Positions 23,641 through 32,839 of a DNA stretch of 49,242 nt are shown piece after piece. The notes below the pieces were generated by a model. It saw only the letters and a program-made list of their open reading frames with translations. It did not search any database and was not told the origin of the DNA. The position numbers were made by a program, and so were the translations under genes. How positions within the stretch are numbered: position 1 is the stretch's first letter; every line of letters starts with the position of its first letter. This DNA comes from Chara braunii (lineage: Eukaryota > Streptophyta > Charophyceae > Charales > Characeae): positions 566,089 to 615,330 of the forward strand of contig BFEA01000770.1 of NCBI GenBank assembly GCA_003427395.1, read 5' to 3'.

Positions 23641-24120
23641 GCCCTCAAGAAAGTGGTAACTTGTACGTCGGTTTTTTGCCTTGCCAATTTCTACCGTCTC
23701 TTCATCGTCACCACTGATGCGTTGGATTTTGCAATAGGAGATGTACGTTCTCAAGTGTTTCACTCTCCTTCTGATCCACCTTATCCTCATGTTCCTCTTT
23801 CCCCCCCCCCTCCTGCTGACACTGTTTTTCGACTGACGCCTATCCGCCCACCACTTCCCTTCATTGACAGTCCTCCCGTTACTTACTCCCCAACCATCGT
23901 GGAAGATGAGACTGTCAAGGCTCGTGCTGGGGATTGCCCGATCGCTTTATACGTCCGCCAGCTCCTGCCTGCTGAGATAAACTACATTGCCGATGAATGT
24001 GAGGTTCTCGCACTAGTTTATACTATCCGGCATTGGCGTCATTATCTACACGGGGAACCCTTAACGGTGCGCACAGACAACTCAGTTGCCCAGACTTTCC
24101 TCACGAAGCCTGCACGTTTT
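23640..24120 (+). pseudogene. Chromovirus RNase H domain with proline-rich insertion
   Basis: The first catalytic Asp lies in VTTDALDFAIG (about 23708-23740), the Glu in ADECEVLALVY (about 23989-24020), and the next Asp in VRTDNS (about 24067-24083), so the acidic residues of the RNase H fold survive. Between the first strand and PIALYVRQLLPAEINY about 65 residues are inserted, rich in Pro and Ser (for example HVPLSPPPPADTVF). Usual Ty3/gypsy RNase H has only a few residues there. The insertion keeps the reading frame. Confidence 0.8.
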
Positions 24121-24780
24121 GTCTCGTGCTGCTATCTCATTAACGCTCATGAGGTTGCTGACATCATTTTCGATCGATTCATGAGAGATCACGACTTACC
24201 TCAGAGCATCATCTCCTACCGTGATCCGCGTTTTACCAACACATTCTGGTGACGCCTACATGAGGTGTACGGATCTCAACTCCGCTTTTCATTGTCTTAC
24301 CACCCTCATACGGATGGTCAGACTGAGATCATCAATAAAACTCTCGGTAATATCCTCCGAAAGTTTATTAGGGATGACCAGAAGTGAGACTTACACCTCG
24401 CCCACACAGAGATTGAGTACAACCACACCGTTTCGCCGGCCATGGGGATGTCGTCATTCTATTGCGACCTCGATTACCACCATCCCGTACCTGTAGATTT
24501 TCTACAACCGTCACGATTGCGCCCAGACACTCGTTGTTGTGTGCTTGACGACTGGATTGCTCACATGGCGGCGATTATGAAGCGCGCACACGAGAGTCTA
24601 GCCGACTCCCAAACTCGCATGGCCGCATGAGCGAACCAATCATAAATGAATCATTCTTTCAAAGTCGGTGACGATTTGCTCGTTGACGCACGCCACTTGC
24701 ATCTTGGAGCGGATATGCTTCGTAAGTTCATGCATCGGTTCTAATATTGCCACTAGTCCAGTTAGCTTCCGTGTGAAGCT
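24121..24780 (+). pseudogene. Chromovirus integrase, N-terminal half deleted
   Basis: RNase H runs straight into mid-integrase sequence (VADIIFDRFMRDHDLP), so the HHCC zinc domain and the first catalytic Asp are missing. The second catalytic position reads ISYRDPRF where SDRDPRF is expected (Asp to Tyr). The Glu is kept in HTDGQTEIINKTLG (24325-24327). In-frame stops occur at 24250, 24385 and 24628, and the frame shifts before 24790. Confidence 0.82.
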
Positions 24781-25255
24781 GCCTGATTACCTTCGACAAG
24801 CTCACGTACACGATATTTACCACATCTTCTTGTTGCGTCTTTATCGCAGACCGTCTAAGCGCTTCGCCGGACGTCCTTATGAGCGCCCTTTACCTGTCAT
24901 GGTGGATGGTCACGAGGAGTTCGTCGTTTTCGACATCGTATCTCGCCGAGTTACCAACGATACCCCTCCACACATCGAGTATCCTGTGCGTTAGAAGGGC
25001 TATCCTGATGAGGAGGCTACTTGGGAAACCCTCGAGCACTTGGAGTACGCTCGGATGTTGGTGCATGCGTATGATTGTGCTCGTCGTGCTGAGACATCTG
25101 CTCCTACTCAGCCGACTGACCGTCTTCCTCCTCCTCCGACTGAGAATATTGTTGAGGACGAGCCCGCTCCCGCTGAGGCCGTTCTTCAACAGCAGACGGA
25201 TGCGTCCGCGCATCCACAACGCACTCGTCGACGCCCTCTGCATCTCGACGACTGA
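24781..25255 (+). pseudogene. Integrase C-terminus with chromodomain and Pro-rich tail
   Basis: SFRVKLPDYLRQAHVHDIYH is the usual integrase GPY/F-adjacent segment. It is followed by a chromodomain from about 24905 to 25075 (EEFVVFDIVSRRV ... KGYPDEEATWETLEHLEYA). Chromodomains guide integration to modified histones in chromoviruses. A TAG at 24992 replaces the Trp of the conserved WKGYP box. The remaining about 60 residues are Ala/Pro/Arg-rich and end at 25253-25255. Confidence 0.85.
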
Positions 25256-26510
25256 CACTCTGATTCCCTAACTTCTCCCTACTGACTCACACGTTCAGGT
25301 ACTTCATCATCAACTTCTTCAGGATGTCAACGTTTTGCGGCTCTGCCTCGACACCGACTTGACACCTACTTCATCGACGTCATCGACCACTTCGACGACT
25401 CCAGTTACCTTATCGGATGTTAACTACTTTGGACGTTACTACTTCAAGTCACCACTCAACCCTGTACATAGCTTGCATGTGTCGCATGATGGTTCTCACT
25501 TAGCTGGTTCTCTCTAAGTTGGGCTCTCCCTTGGTATCGCATAGGCATTGGGACCGTAGCGTTATCTTGGTTTCCCTGCTCCCAGATTTAGCTCCCTCCC
25601 CCAGTTAGTGAGTTGTGTGCATATTTCCCTCACCCATTGCATCCCTCATAACCTTAGTGTCAGCCATTGCATGCCTTCAGTTAAGCATATGTCAACCCTA
25701 TTCCAGACTCCCCTTTCATGGTCGCCCCTTCATGGTGTCACCCTTTCATCGAGCATTACCCGCCTTGATGGTCTATCTGTTAGGGTGATTGGTTTTACTT
25801 CGCTACCACTCCCTCACCCTGAGTGTGATGACCTATCCCACCTTTGAGTGTAACTGCCCTTAGGAGTCTTGATTCTTAGGCTGCATTCACCCCCTCTGAG
25901 ACCATCCCACTCTTAGTGGATCAGCGACATGTCATTACTTGTGACATATTGCTCTCTTTACCTTTCAACACTGAGGCAATTGTCTCCTAGACTTTAGGAT
26001 TGTATCTTTCTACATGTCATTTTCTGTTGTTAGTTAGGATGTGTAGTCCAGACATTTGCTTTTCATTTGACATTATGTAGCTTAGGCTGCATCGAATGGA
26101 CTCAGCATGGAGCTTGCTCCACATCTTAGATTTCTCAGTCTTCTTTATTGGAGAGTTCCGCTACCTTTGGCGGATAGTGTGTTTATGGCTTTTGTGGTCC
26201 ACTATAGGTCTGAGGATCGTGCATCGGGCCTCTATCTGCCCTTACCTATAACCAGGGCCTATCGGGTTATTTACCTGTTTGGCCTATTGGACCAGGCAGT
26301 GTGTTGTTTCAATCCAGTCCAGTCATGCCCGGTACCACTGTCGGTACCAGGTCAGCCCAGTCCAGTCCAGTCCAGTCATTCCGTTGAGGGTATACCCCAG
26401 CTGAAGTCTGTTTTCAAGTCCTTCATTCTGCACATTTTGGAGTACGTGCGTGTTGAGTCCGCGTCGGAGTTGCGTTGTCCCTTCCAAATCCGTCTCCATC
26501 TCCATCTCTG
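25256..26510 (+). other. Noncoding tail and probable 3' LTR of the chromovirus
   Basis: No coding frame is convincing. The sequence is T/C-rich with repeated words (for example four CCAGT units at about 26312-26380 and TTTCATGGTCGCCCC/TTCATGGTGTCACCC at about 25714-25745). Its position directly after the pol tail makes it the likely 3' untranslated region plus LTR, but no matching 5' LTR is present to prove it. Confidence 0.4.
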
Positions 26511-26567
26511 TCTAGCTCACCCCTTCGTCTTCATCCTAACGGACCACCATCCCGGCGGATCCGCTAC

Positions 26568-26983
26568 ATGGAGGAAGCAACACGAAACGTGACTAACAAT
26601 GATGAAAGTGGTGGTGGTGGTGATGAAATGATGGCGGAAGCTACGAAAGTGATAGTAGTGGCGACGGTAATGAAAAAAGTTACGGCAGCGATGAGACTGA
26701 TGGCAATGGCAAGGAGGATGAAAGCAAAGGTGACGAGAAAGATGGTCATGAGGGGAGTGGCGGCAGTGACGAGACTGATGGCAGTGACAAGGAGGATGAA
26801 AACAAAAGTGACGAGAACTATGATAGTTCATCGGAGGAGGAGGGCGACTCTAAATCAGAAATCTTGTTTAAACTGCGCAAGACTAACAGTGTTGCCAGTC
26901 TGAAGACTCTAAAAAGTTCAAACGTCAAAGTCAAATTAGTTAATCATTTTTATTTTTATTTTTTTTCCCCTCTGCTTCTTTAG
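26568..26983 (+). pseudogene. Acidic Ser/Asp/Glu/Lys-rich coding-like frame, unidentified
   Basis: An ATG at 26568 opens with MEEATRNVTNNDESGGGGDE. The acidic character then continues in another frame from 26627 (NDGGSYESDSSGDGNEKSYG ...) to a TAG at 26981, including an internal 26-residue duplication (GSDETDGNGKEDESK / GSDETDGSDKEDENK; unit starts near 26684 and 26762). The duplicates differ mostly at third positions and by conservative changes. The end is basic (SEILFKLRKTNSVASLKTLK). It could be a frameshifted exon of a host acidic nuclear-type protein, a Gag tail, or a GAT-rich repeat read as protein. Confidence 0.35.
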
Positions 26984-27134
26984 TATTGTGCCTGCTTTGC
27001 ACTGTTTGCAACTCTGCATGTCTACTAGTTGAATGTGCTTGTTGATTTACTGCCAGACAGGTTCTCTACTGCCTAAAGTAGGAAATGCAATGCAGGTGAG
27101 TGTTTGGTAACACAACCCCACCCCCACCCGTTTT

Positions 27135-27135
<1 letters not shown>

Positions 27136-27191
<56 letters not shown>

Positions 27192-27274
27192 NNNNNNNNN
27201 NNNNNNNNNNNNNNNNNNNNNNNNNNNNNNNNNNNNNNNNNNNNNNNNNNNNNNNNNNNNNNNNNNNNNNNNNN
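27136..27274. other. Poly-T run (27136-27191) followed by an 83-base assembly gap (27192-27274)
   Basis: A homopolymer of about 56 T runs into N. Lys- or Phe-rich frames here are artefacts. The poly-T could be the A tail of a minus-strand retroelement, but nothing next to it confirms this. Confidence 0.95.
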
Positions 27275-27449
27275 CCCCTCGTATCGGTCCGGATTGTTCG
27301 GGTCCGGTGTCCGGTGGTGTCCGGACCACTGGACAGTCCGGAGAACAGTCCAGAAGTATTCGGTGTTTGGGTCCGCGGTTACTATGAAATAAGACCAATG
27401 AGAAATAAAATTAAAGAATGAGGGCGAAGAAAAGGGGGAGATAATGAGA

Positions 27450-27960
27450 CTGCTATCACTCTTTTGGTCCCGTCAGACTGGCCCGTGGTTGGGATCGCCC
27501 ACAAAAACCAAGGGGGATAGTCCATAAGACCTTCCACCCCCCGACTTCCTTTAATTGCACTCCGCACCTCCATTGTCATCAACATGACTTGATCCCCGTA
27601 TTTGTGGCTTAAGAGTTAGATGTCGTAACCTATAGTGCTAGGCCCATGGCTGGGATGTGAATTTCATTATAAAACATATTTGCCCTGCGCCTAAGCCTAC
27701 CGAACTGCATTAAAAGTTTGTGCTTTGGCCCACCATCCACTTCTACAGTCACCACACTTCCGCACCCACCGCTCGGAGAGGTAGATTTTGCCCACGGTTG
27801 CTGCGCACATTACCAAGTTGCACTGCCGACGAGGAGTTCGACTCCCCTTATCCGATATTCCCTCGAAAGGCCGCGCTTTTTAACACCTTGCTGTCGGGAA
27901 ATCCTGTATTTTTTACTTATATCACACCACGTTCACACCAACCTTGCTAGGGTCGATAAC
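27450..27960. repeat. Dispersed repeat family B, copy 2
   Basis: See the shared anchors with the copy at 15200-15700. This copy is preceded by the poly-T/N gap, while copy 1 is preceded by an A-rich stretch (15127-15168), so the edges of the family may be A/T-rich. Confidence 0.65.
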
Positions 27961-28422
27961 GGTCTCTATTGCCGACCAAAACACGATGAACCTAAGTATT
28001 CAACACATCTCACATTCTGTGGCCCGAAATGGCGCCTCCGGTAGGTCAACATAAAATCACTTTGGACCACGGTTTCAACGTCCAACAACTAGCTTTAACA
28101 CCGACCATGAAAATGTCAGTTTCTATGTTGTGCGCACTAAGTGCGCGCGGCAATGCTAATAAAAAAAACTCTTAATCCTTCCGTAGCTCGCACTATTATG
28201 GGATGTTGTCACCAGGTATCTGATTACATGAATGCACGCCCCCAAAGTGCACACTCACATACTCTCTAACCTGACTATGCATGCGTTTTGCCGTTTCGAC
28301 TTCTATGAGTCGTTTGCGGCTGCGCAAAAATGGGACACTCTTTCAAGTATCATAAAACATGAGTCTCGTGCGAGACGCAGAAATATGGGCAATATACTCG
28401 TGAGGGTATTCATGCCGACAGC

Positions 28423-28590
28423 GGGGGCGGTGACAGGGGTTCGGGGAGGGCGGGACCGGGGTGTGGGGGCAGGGGCGAGGGTGAAAGGACGGGGGCGGGG
28501 GTGTAGGGGCGGGGGCGTAGGGGTTGAGGCAGAGGCAGGGGTGAACGGGCGGATTCGAGGGCGAAGGGGCGGGGACGGGGCTCAGGGATC
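28423..28590. repeat. G-rich tract with G-quadruplex potential
   Basis: Repeated GGGGCGGGGGCG / GGGGTGTAGGGG blocks on the plus strand, many G-runs of three or more within short spacing. Lies about 1.4 kb upstream of the zinc-knuckle gene. Confidence 0.7.
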
Positions 28591-28959
28591 TCCATGCTGG
28601 GGGGCCAGGGGTCAAACGGACTCAAACCCCTACCCCGGCTCAGCCCTCGGGGATCCCGCCTGACAAACGTGATGAAAGCCATGCTCAATCAGACCCTCCG
28701 TCCATTCCTATTCCTATGTAGCAGTGGAACCTACACGAGGGCGGGTTCTGCATGTACATATCCAGTCCCCGAGACATGTGATTGCATATGGGTCCATGGA
28801 AGGCCCCCCCCTGGAACGTAGACGGCCCACCCAGCCACATAAATCATCATCGCTGACAGTCAGATCCCCAGCACCTCACTCCGCCATTACAGGCACGAAT
28901 CAAGCACACTGACATATCACACCCATGATGTCAGAATGGGGCCATGATAAAGTTGCGAA

Positions 28960-29100
28960 AAAATGAAACCCACCGTCTTCCTGGTTAGAACTTCGCATAG
29001 CAGAACTGTTGTATACTATATTTACGACAAACACGATGTGCAACTCCCATGAGGGAGGTCGTGTGTTCGATTCTTGAGATCGGGATATGTAATGCAATTG
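28960..29100 (+). repeat. Possible tRNA-related SINE fragment
   Basis: GAGGTCGTGTGTTCGATTCT (29056-29075) resembles a Pol III B box with its tRNA T-arm context (GGTTCGANTCC). A weak A-box-like stretch lies about 70 bases upstream. No clear A-rich tail. Low confidence. Confidence 0.3.
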
Positions 29101-29182
29101 TTATGTTGTGAGCCAGACCACGCCAACGGCAAGAGGCTGACCAATAACATCACAAGGCGTTACCCCGCGAAACCCTAAGCCG

Positions 29183-29294
29183 TCGGCGGCTCCAAACGCA
29201 GGCCGCAAGATGATCGATGCCCTAAACCGTCAATGTTTTCGGCGGCTCCAAACGCAGGCCGCATGATTATTGATGCCTACGCGCCGCACAAATG
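29183..29294. repeat. 56-bp tandem duplication upstream of the zinc-knuckle gene
   Basis: TCGGCGGCTCCAAACGCAGG begins at 29183 and again at 29239, each followed by a similar CCGCA-GAT-AT-GATGCC sequence. A telo-box-like AAACCCTAA lies at 29170-29178 just before it. The tract is about 750 bases from the start codon, so a promoter role is only possible. Confidence 0.6.
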
Positions 29295-29699
29295 CCGCTC
29301 AGATCCACACACGTCGCACATAACAACCACAACGCCAGCAGGTGGGACCTAGCCCCTGTTCCACCCTGCTCGATCCGTCACCCTTCCTTCACTCTTTTAT
29401 TTTTTTGGGTCCTCTCGTTTTCGTTTTGCCCTTGCTTTTTCATCCCTTTCACAGCCGCGCCTTCAAATCCCGATAACCGTTCCACGTACCGAGGTGCGGG
29501 GCCGGGGACACGAAGAAATCCTGCTTCAAGCGTGGTTAGGTCATACAAAACTGGACCGATTGGTTTCGCCGGCCATACGCTGGTTCTCTCTCCCTCCGGG
29601 CTGCGCCTTCGCGCCGTGCGCGGTACACACTGTGTTCGGGACGTCGCCGTTACGCAGACGGGTCTGCGACCAACGAAGGTGGACGGGGAGAGGGGTTGT

Positions 29700-29991
29700 T
29701 GAGGGACGTTTTGTCGAGGAGTGGGCGTGCGTGACGGACGGTGGGCAGTGGATGCGAAGGAAGCAGACGAAGGTGTGCCTTTGTGACGAGTCAGGAGAGG
29801 GACGTGAAGAAGTTGGTGCTGTTTCGGTGGTGTTTGGCGTGGAAGCTGCGGAGAAGAGGCGGCGGAAGGGCGGGAAGGCGGCCGCGTATTACTGTAAGCT
29901 GCAGAGAAGAGGCGGCGGAAGAGGCGGCGGAAGAGGCGGCGGAAGGAGCTCGAGCTCAAGGACGAGGGAGGAGAGTGGAGGGTAGAGGAAG
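29700..29991 (+). promoter_or_regulatory. GC-rich probable 5' UTR/promoter-proximal region of the zinc-knuckle gene
   Basis: Purine/GC-rich sequence with four AAGAGGCGGCGGAA-type repeats (about 29852-29945) directly before the start codon. Its open frame encodes low-complexity Arg/Gly and is unlikely to be translated. No TATA box is placed. Confidence 0.4.
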
Positions 29992-31005
29992 ATGATGGAC
30001 GCGCAGACGAAGCTGTCGATGAGCCTGGACGATCTAGCGGCGAAGAACGGCCGGCGGATTCAGAGTGGCGTGGTAGCGAAGAGAGCGTTCCGAAGACCAA
30101 CTCCTTACGGCTACGGGTCGTTCAGAGGGATCCCTTTCCGCAATCGCCCACCACCGACAAGGCTTCCCGAGCTATGCAACAATTGCAAGAGACCGGGACA
30201 CTTCGCCCGCGAGTGCCCTAATCAGGTGGTATGCAATAACTGCGGAATGGCAGGTCATCTGGCGGCGGCGTGCACCAATGAAGCGATCTGCCGGAACTGT
30301 AAACAGGCTGGGCACATAGCTGGGCAGTGTCCGAACGAAGCTGTTTGCAATATCTGCGGAAAGCCGGGGCATATCGCACGAGGTTGTGCGGCTTTGGAGG
30401 GAGGAGATCGAGATGCCGTAGGGCTGCCTAAGTCTCTCCTATGTAATAACTGCTTCAAGCCTGGGCACATTGCCGTCGATTGTCCGAACGAGACGGCATG
30501 CAACAACTGTAGGAAGCCGGGGCATTTGGCGCGAGACTGTAAGGACCTTCCGGTTTGCAATCTGTGCGGCGATCGGGGTCATATTGCGCGGGAGTGTTCG
30601 CGTAGCGGTGGGCTAGTGTGCAACCTCTGCGGTGAGAGGGGACACATCGCTCGCGAGTGCCCGCGAGGAAACGGGATCATCTGCAATCTCTGTGGGGAAA
30701 GAGGGCACATTGCCCGGGAGTGTCCGCGAGCGGCGGCGGGGGCGATCATCCCTTTCAGGAACGACATGTTTGGTGGAGGATTCGGGAGTGCGGGGTTCGG
30801 TGGTGCGGGTTTCGGCGCGGCGGCGGGATTTAATGGCGCATTCGGTGCGGCAATGGCGCCGGATGTCGTGTGCCATAACTGCAAGATGCCGGGTCACATC
30901 GCTAAGGACTGCACGCAGGCCGTAGTGTGCAACAATTGCGGAGGCCGCGGGCATCTTGCCATCGAGTGCCCGTCAGGACCTCAAATGAGGCCAAGACGCA
31001 GGTAG
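29992..31005 (+). CDS. Zinc-knuckle (CCHC) nucleic-acid-binding protein, 11 knuckles, GIS2/CNBP-like
   Basis: A 337-residue uninterrupted frame and the only convincing intact gene in the window. Residues 8-19 (LSMSLDDLAAKN) resemble the UAP56-binding motif at the N terminus of ALY/REF export adaptors. Residues 22-56 are Arg/Pro/Gly-rich. Eleven C-x2-C-x4-H-x4-C knuckles follow, at about 62-75, 81-94, 100-113, 119-132, 151-164, 170-183, 189-202, 210-223, 231-244, 294-307 and 313-326. A Gly/Ala/Phe linker with repeated GFG motifs (about 246-292) separates the last two, and the tail is basic (MRPRRR). Known: CNBP/GIS2-type proteins and plant homologues bind single-stranded RNA/DNA through such knuckles; plant homologues I recall have about eight. 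Two ATGs are adjacent (29992, 29995); the second has A at -3 and G at +4. Inferred role: RNA binding, perhaps linked to nuclear export. No intron is visible. Confidence 0.93.
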   Translation: MMDAQTKLSMSLDDLAAKNGRRIQSGVVAKRAFRRPTPYGYGSFRGIPFRNRPPPTRLPELCNNCKRPGHFARECPNQVVCNNCGMAGHLAAACTNEAICRNCKQAGHIAGQCPNEAVCNICGKPGHIARGCAALEGGDRDAVGLPKSLLCNNCFKPGHIAVDCPNETACNNCRKPGHLARDCKDLPVCNLCGDRGHIARECSRSGGLVCNLCGERGHIARECPRGNGIICNLCGERGHIARECPRAAAGAIIPFRNDMFGGGFGSAGFGGAGFGAAAGFNGAFGAAMAPDVVCHNCKMPGHIAKDCTQAVVCNNCGGRGHLAIECPSGPQMRPRRR

Positions 31006-32016
31006 CTGTCTTATATTTTCTGTTTCTGCTACCCTCTCACTCTCACTTCTTCGCTCGGTTCTTTGCCTCTCATGCCGTCGGAGGGAGGTTAGGTTTGGGC
31101 CCGACAGTCTATGGTAAAGCTTTTGTCCCTGTAGGAAGACGGTGATCTGTTTTTTAGCGAGCAATCGCGTTTTACCACCGCCATGTTTTTGACGGAGACT
31201 CTCCTTATCTGGCGGCTGGAATGGATCTGGAGTAGCAGCAGCAGTAAGAAATCTGGAGGGCGATGCAATCGTTGCGTGGGAGCTTGCACCCCTCCTCCCG
31301 ATGAAGAGAGGCAGTGGTTGCTGAAGTCACAGGAGCGATTAGAAGACGAGATGGAAGCTTGAAAGAGTGTTTGCTCAAGAGATGGAAGTTTGAAAGAATG
31401 GCTGCCCAAAGCACTGGTGGCGTCCGGTGGAGTTTATCTCGCTTCGAAGAGAGGTGAAAGCGGCAAGAATAAGACGTGGTTTATGGAAGCCTTGTCTGAG
31501 GAGCGGGAGCGGCGGCGGCATGAGGAGGAGGAAGGCTATCGAGGATTGTTGCGAGGAGTGCGGCTGGAAGAGACGGTAGTAGGGCGACGAAATCAGTGAA
31601 AGATTAGGGCCGCTGTTGAGATGTGGCGTGAAGAGTTTGCCTGAAGAGGATGGACGCTCTTTGTGCACGTAACTTTTTGTTTCCCTCCTTGCTGAAGTTG
31701 GTAGAAGGGAATCGGGATGGTGGTTAGGGGTTAGAGGATTGAGAGTGAGTCTCGAAATTGACGAGTGGAAGGATTACAAGGACTGTTTTCTTTTGTCTTT
31801 TTCGCGTAACGTGAAACGAAGTCGACGCCCTGCTTAAGCAGGGTACGGGCGAGAGAAACCCTAGAGAATGAGAGGATGTAACTGGTTACGTGGCGGTAAG
31901 AATTTTTGCTAAAGTCAAGTAAAAGATGCGTTTTACCGCGTGGGCACGGAGGCAGGCAGACTGATATAGCCTGATAATGAAATGAAGTGCGACGTTTGTT
32001 TGGTTCGGCGTTCTGG

Positions 32017-32017
<1 letters not shown>
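31006..32017. other. 3' flank of the zinc-knuckle gene; no further gene seen
   Basis: Contains a 31-bp tandem pair at 31348-31410 (GAGATGGAAGYTTGAAAGA), a 16-base perfect palindrome CCCTGCTTAAGCAGGG at 31828-31843 and a telo-box-like AAACCCTA at 31857-31864. Open frames on both strands are short and unrecognised. The 3' UTR of the upstream gene must lie at the left end. Confidence 0.5.

Positions 32018-32053
<36 letters not shown>
32018..32053. repeat. (GA)n microsatellite
   Basis: About 18 uninterrupted GA units. Confidence 0.95.
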
Positions 32054-32056
<3 letters not shown>

Positions 32057-32229
32057 GGTGAGATGTCTTGAAGTGTATGATGATGGTTGGTGTGTGGTTT
32101 CCTGTTGTAAGCAGTCATCAGACTCCGTTGTTTATTCTGGTGTAATATGTTGCGGGAACGTAGCCTGGCTGGCGATAAAATCTGCTCGGTACGGGCTTTC
32201 CCTGAGAGGTATAGTTTCGGGTGCGGGGA

Positions 32230-32625
32230 TGTGCGTTGGGGTTTGGGGGGGGGGAGGGGGGGGGATATGGGAGAGGGGCAAGGGGTCATTGCGGGGCGAG
32301 CGGGTGCAGGACAGTGTAAGTGTGAAGGGGAACGAGGGAAGAGGGCAGGCAGGGCAACGAGGGAAGAGGGCAGGCAGGGCAACGAGGGAAGAGGGCAGGC
32401 AGGGGAACGAGGGAAGAGGGCAGGGAACGAGGGAAGAGGGAAGGCAGTGGACGAGAGGGGTGGGGCAGGGACTTGGGGAAGTGTGGGCTTGGGGCAGGGG
32501 GTGGGGGAAAGGGAGGGGAAGGAGCCGTTCTTGGGGCAGGGGTTGGGGGAAAGGGAGGGGAAGGAGCAGTTCGGGGGGGGGGGGGGGAAATGCGGATGGG
32601 GGAGTTTGGGGGGGGGACGAGGGAG
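32230..32625. repeat. G-rich region with two minisatellites
   Basis: A 25-bp unit (GCAACGAGGGAAGAGGGCAG...) is repeated about five times at 32328-32450. A 42-bp unit (CTTGGGGCAGGGG...) starts at 32488 and 32530. G homopolymers occur near 32247-32265 and 32573-32587. The plus strand has many G-quadruplex-capable runs. Confidence 0.85.
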
Positions 32626-32839
32626 TTCCGTTTTAATTGAATGCCGTTACTACTACGAACGCTTGGTTTGATTCAGAAGATCGTTGGACCAGAAGTTCAG
32701 GAGAACTCTGCTGCAGTTACTCTTTGGCAAGTTCCGGTGACATGTCTGGGTCTTACGTAGGTACGTCAACCACGGGCTTTACAGTGCTATTACCCTGTTG
32801 TCCACGTAGCGTGTGTATTTTATGGCAGTGTGGTCAACG

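Larger units (their letters stand above)
20820..26500 (+). mobile_element. Ty3/gypsy chromovirus, defective
   Basis: The domain order on the plus strand is gag with a CCHC knuckle, a degraded protease region, reverse transcriptase, RNase H, partial integrase, chromodomain and a Pro-rich C-terminal tail, then about 1 kb of LTR-like sequence. This is the order of chromoviruses (Ty3/gypsy). It is dead: stops, a deletion in RT, a large deletion joining RNase H to the middle of integrase, and a lost catalytic Asp. No initiator-tRNA primer site is visible near 20750-20900 and no 5' LTR is recognisable; the upstream minisatellite abuts it directly. Both outer limits are estimates. Confidence 0.85.

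Noticed and set aside
27830-27850. Possible tRNA gene from GAGTTCGACTCC
   Set aside because: Resembles a T-arm, but there is no acceptor stem, anticodon arm or A box in register. It lies in repeat family B.
29494-29985. 163-codon plus-strand frame before the zinc-knuckle gene
   Set aside because: GC-rich with Arg/Gly low complexity, no domain, and directly upstream in the likely 5' UTR.
29378-30100. 240-codon minus-strand frame
   Set aside because: Ser/Pro/Arg low complexity antisense to the GC-rich 5' region of the gene.
30255-30954. Minus-strand open frames over the zinc-knuckle gene
   Set aside because: They are antisense shadows of the regular Cys-x2-Cys-x4-His repeats.
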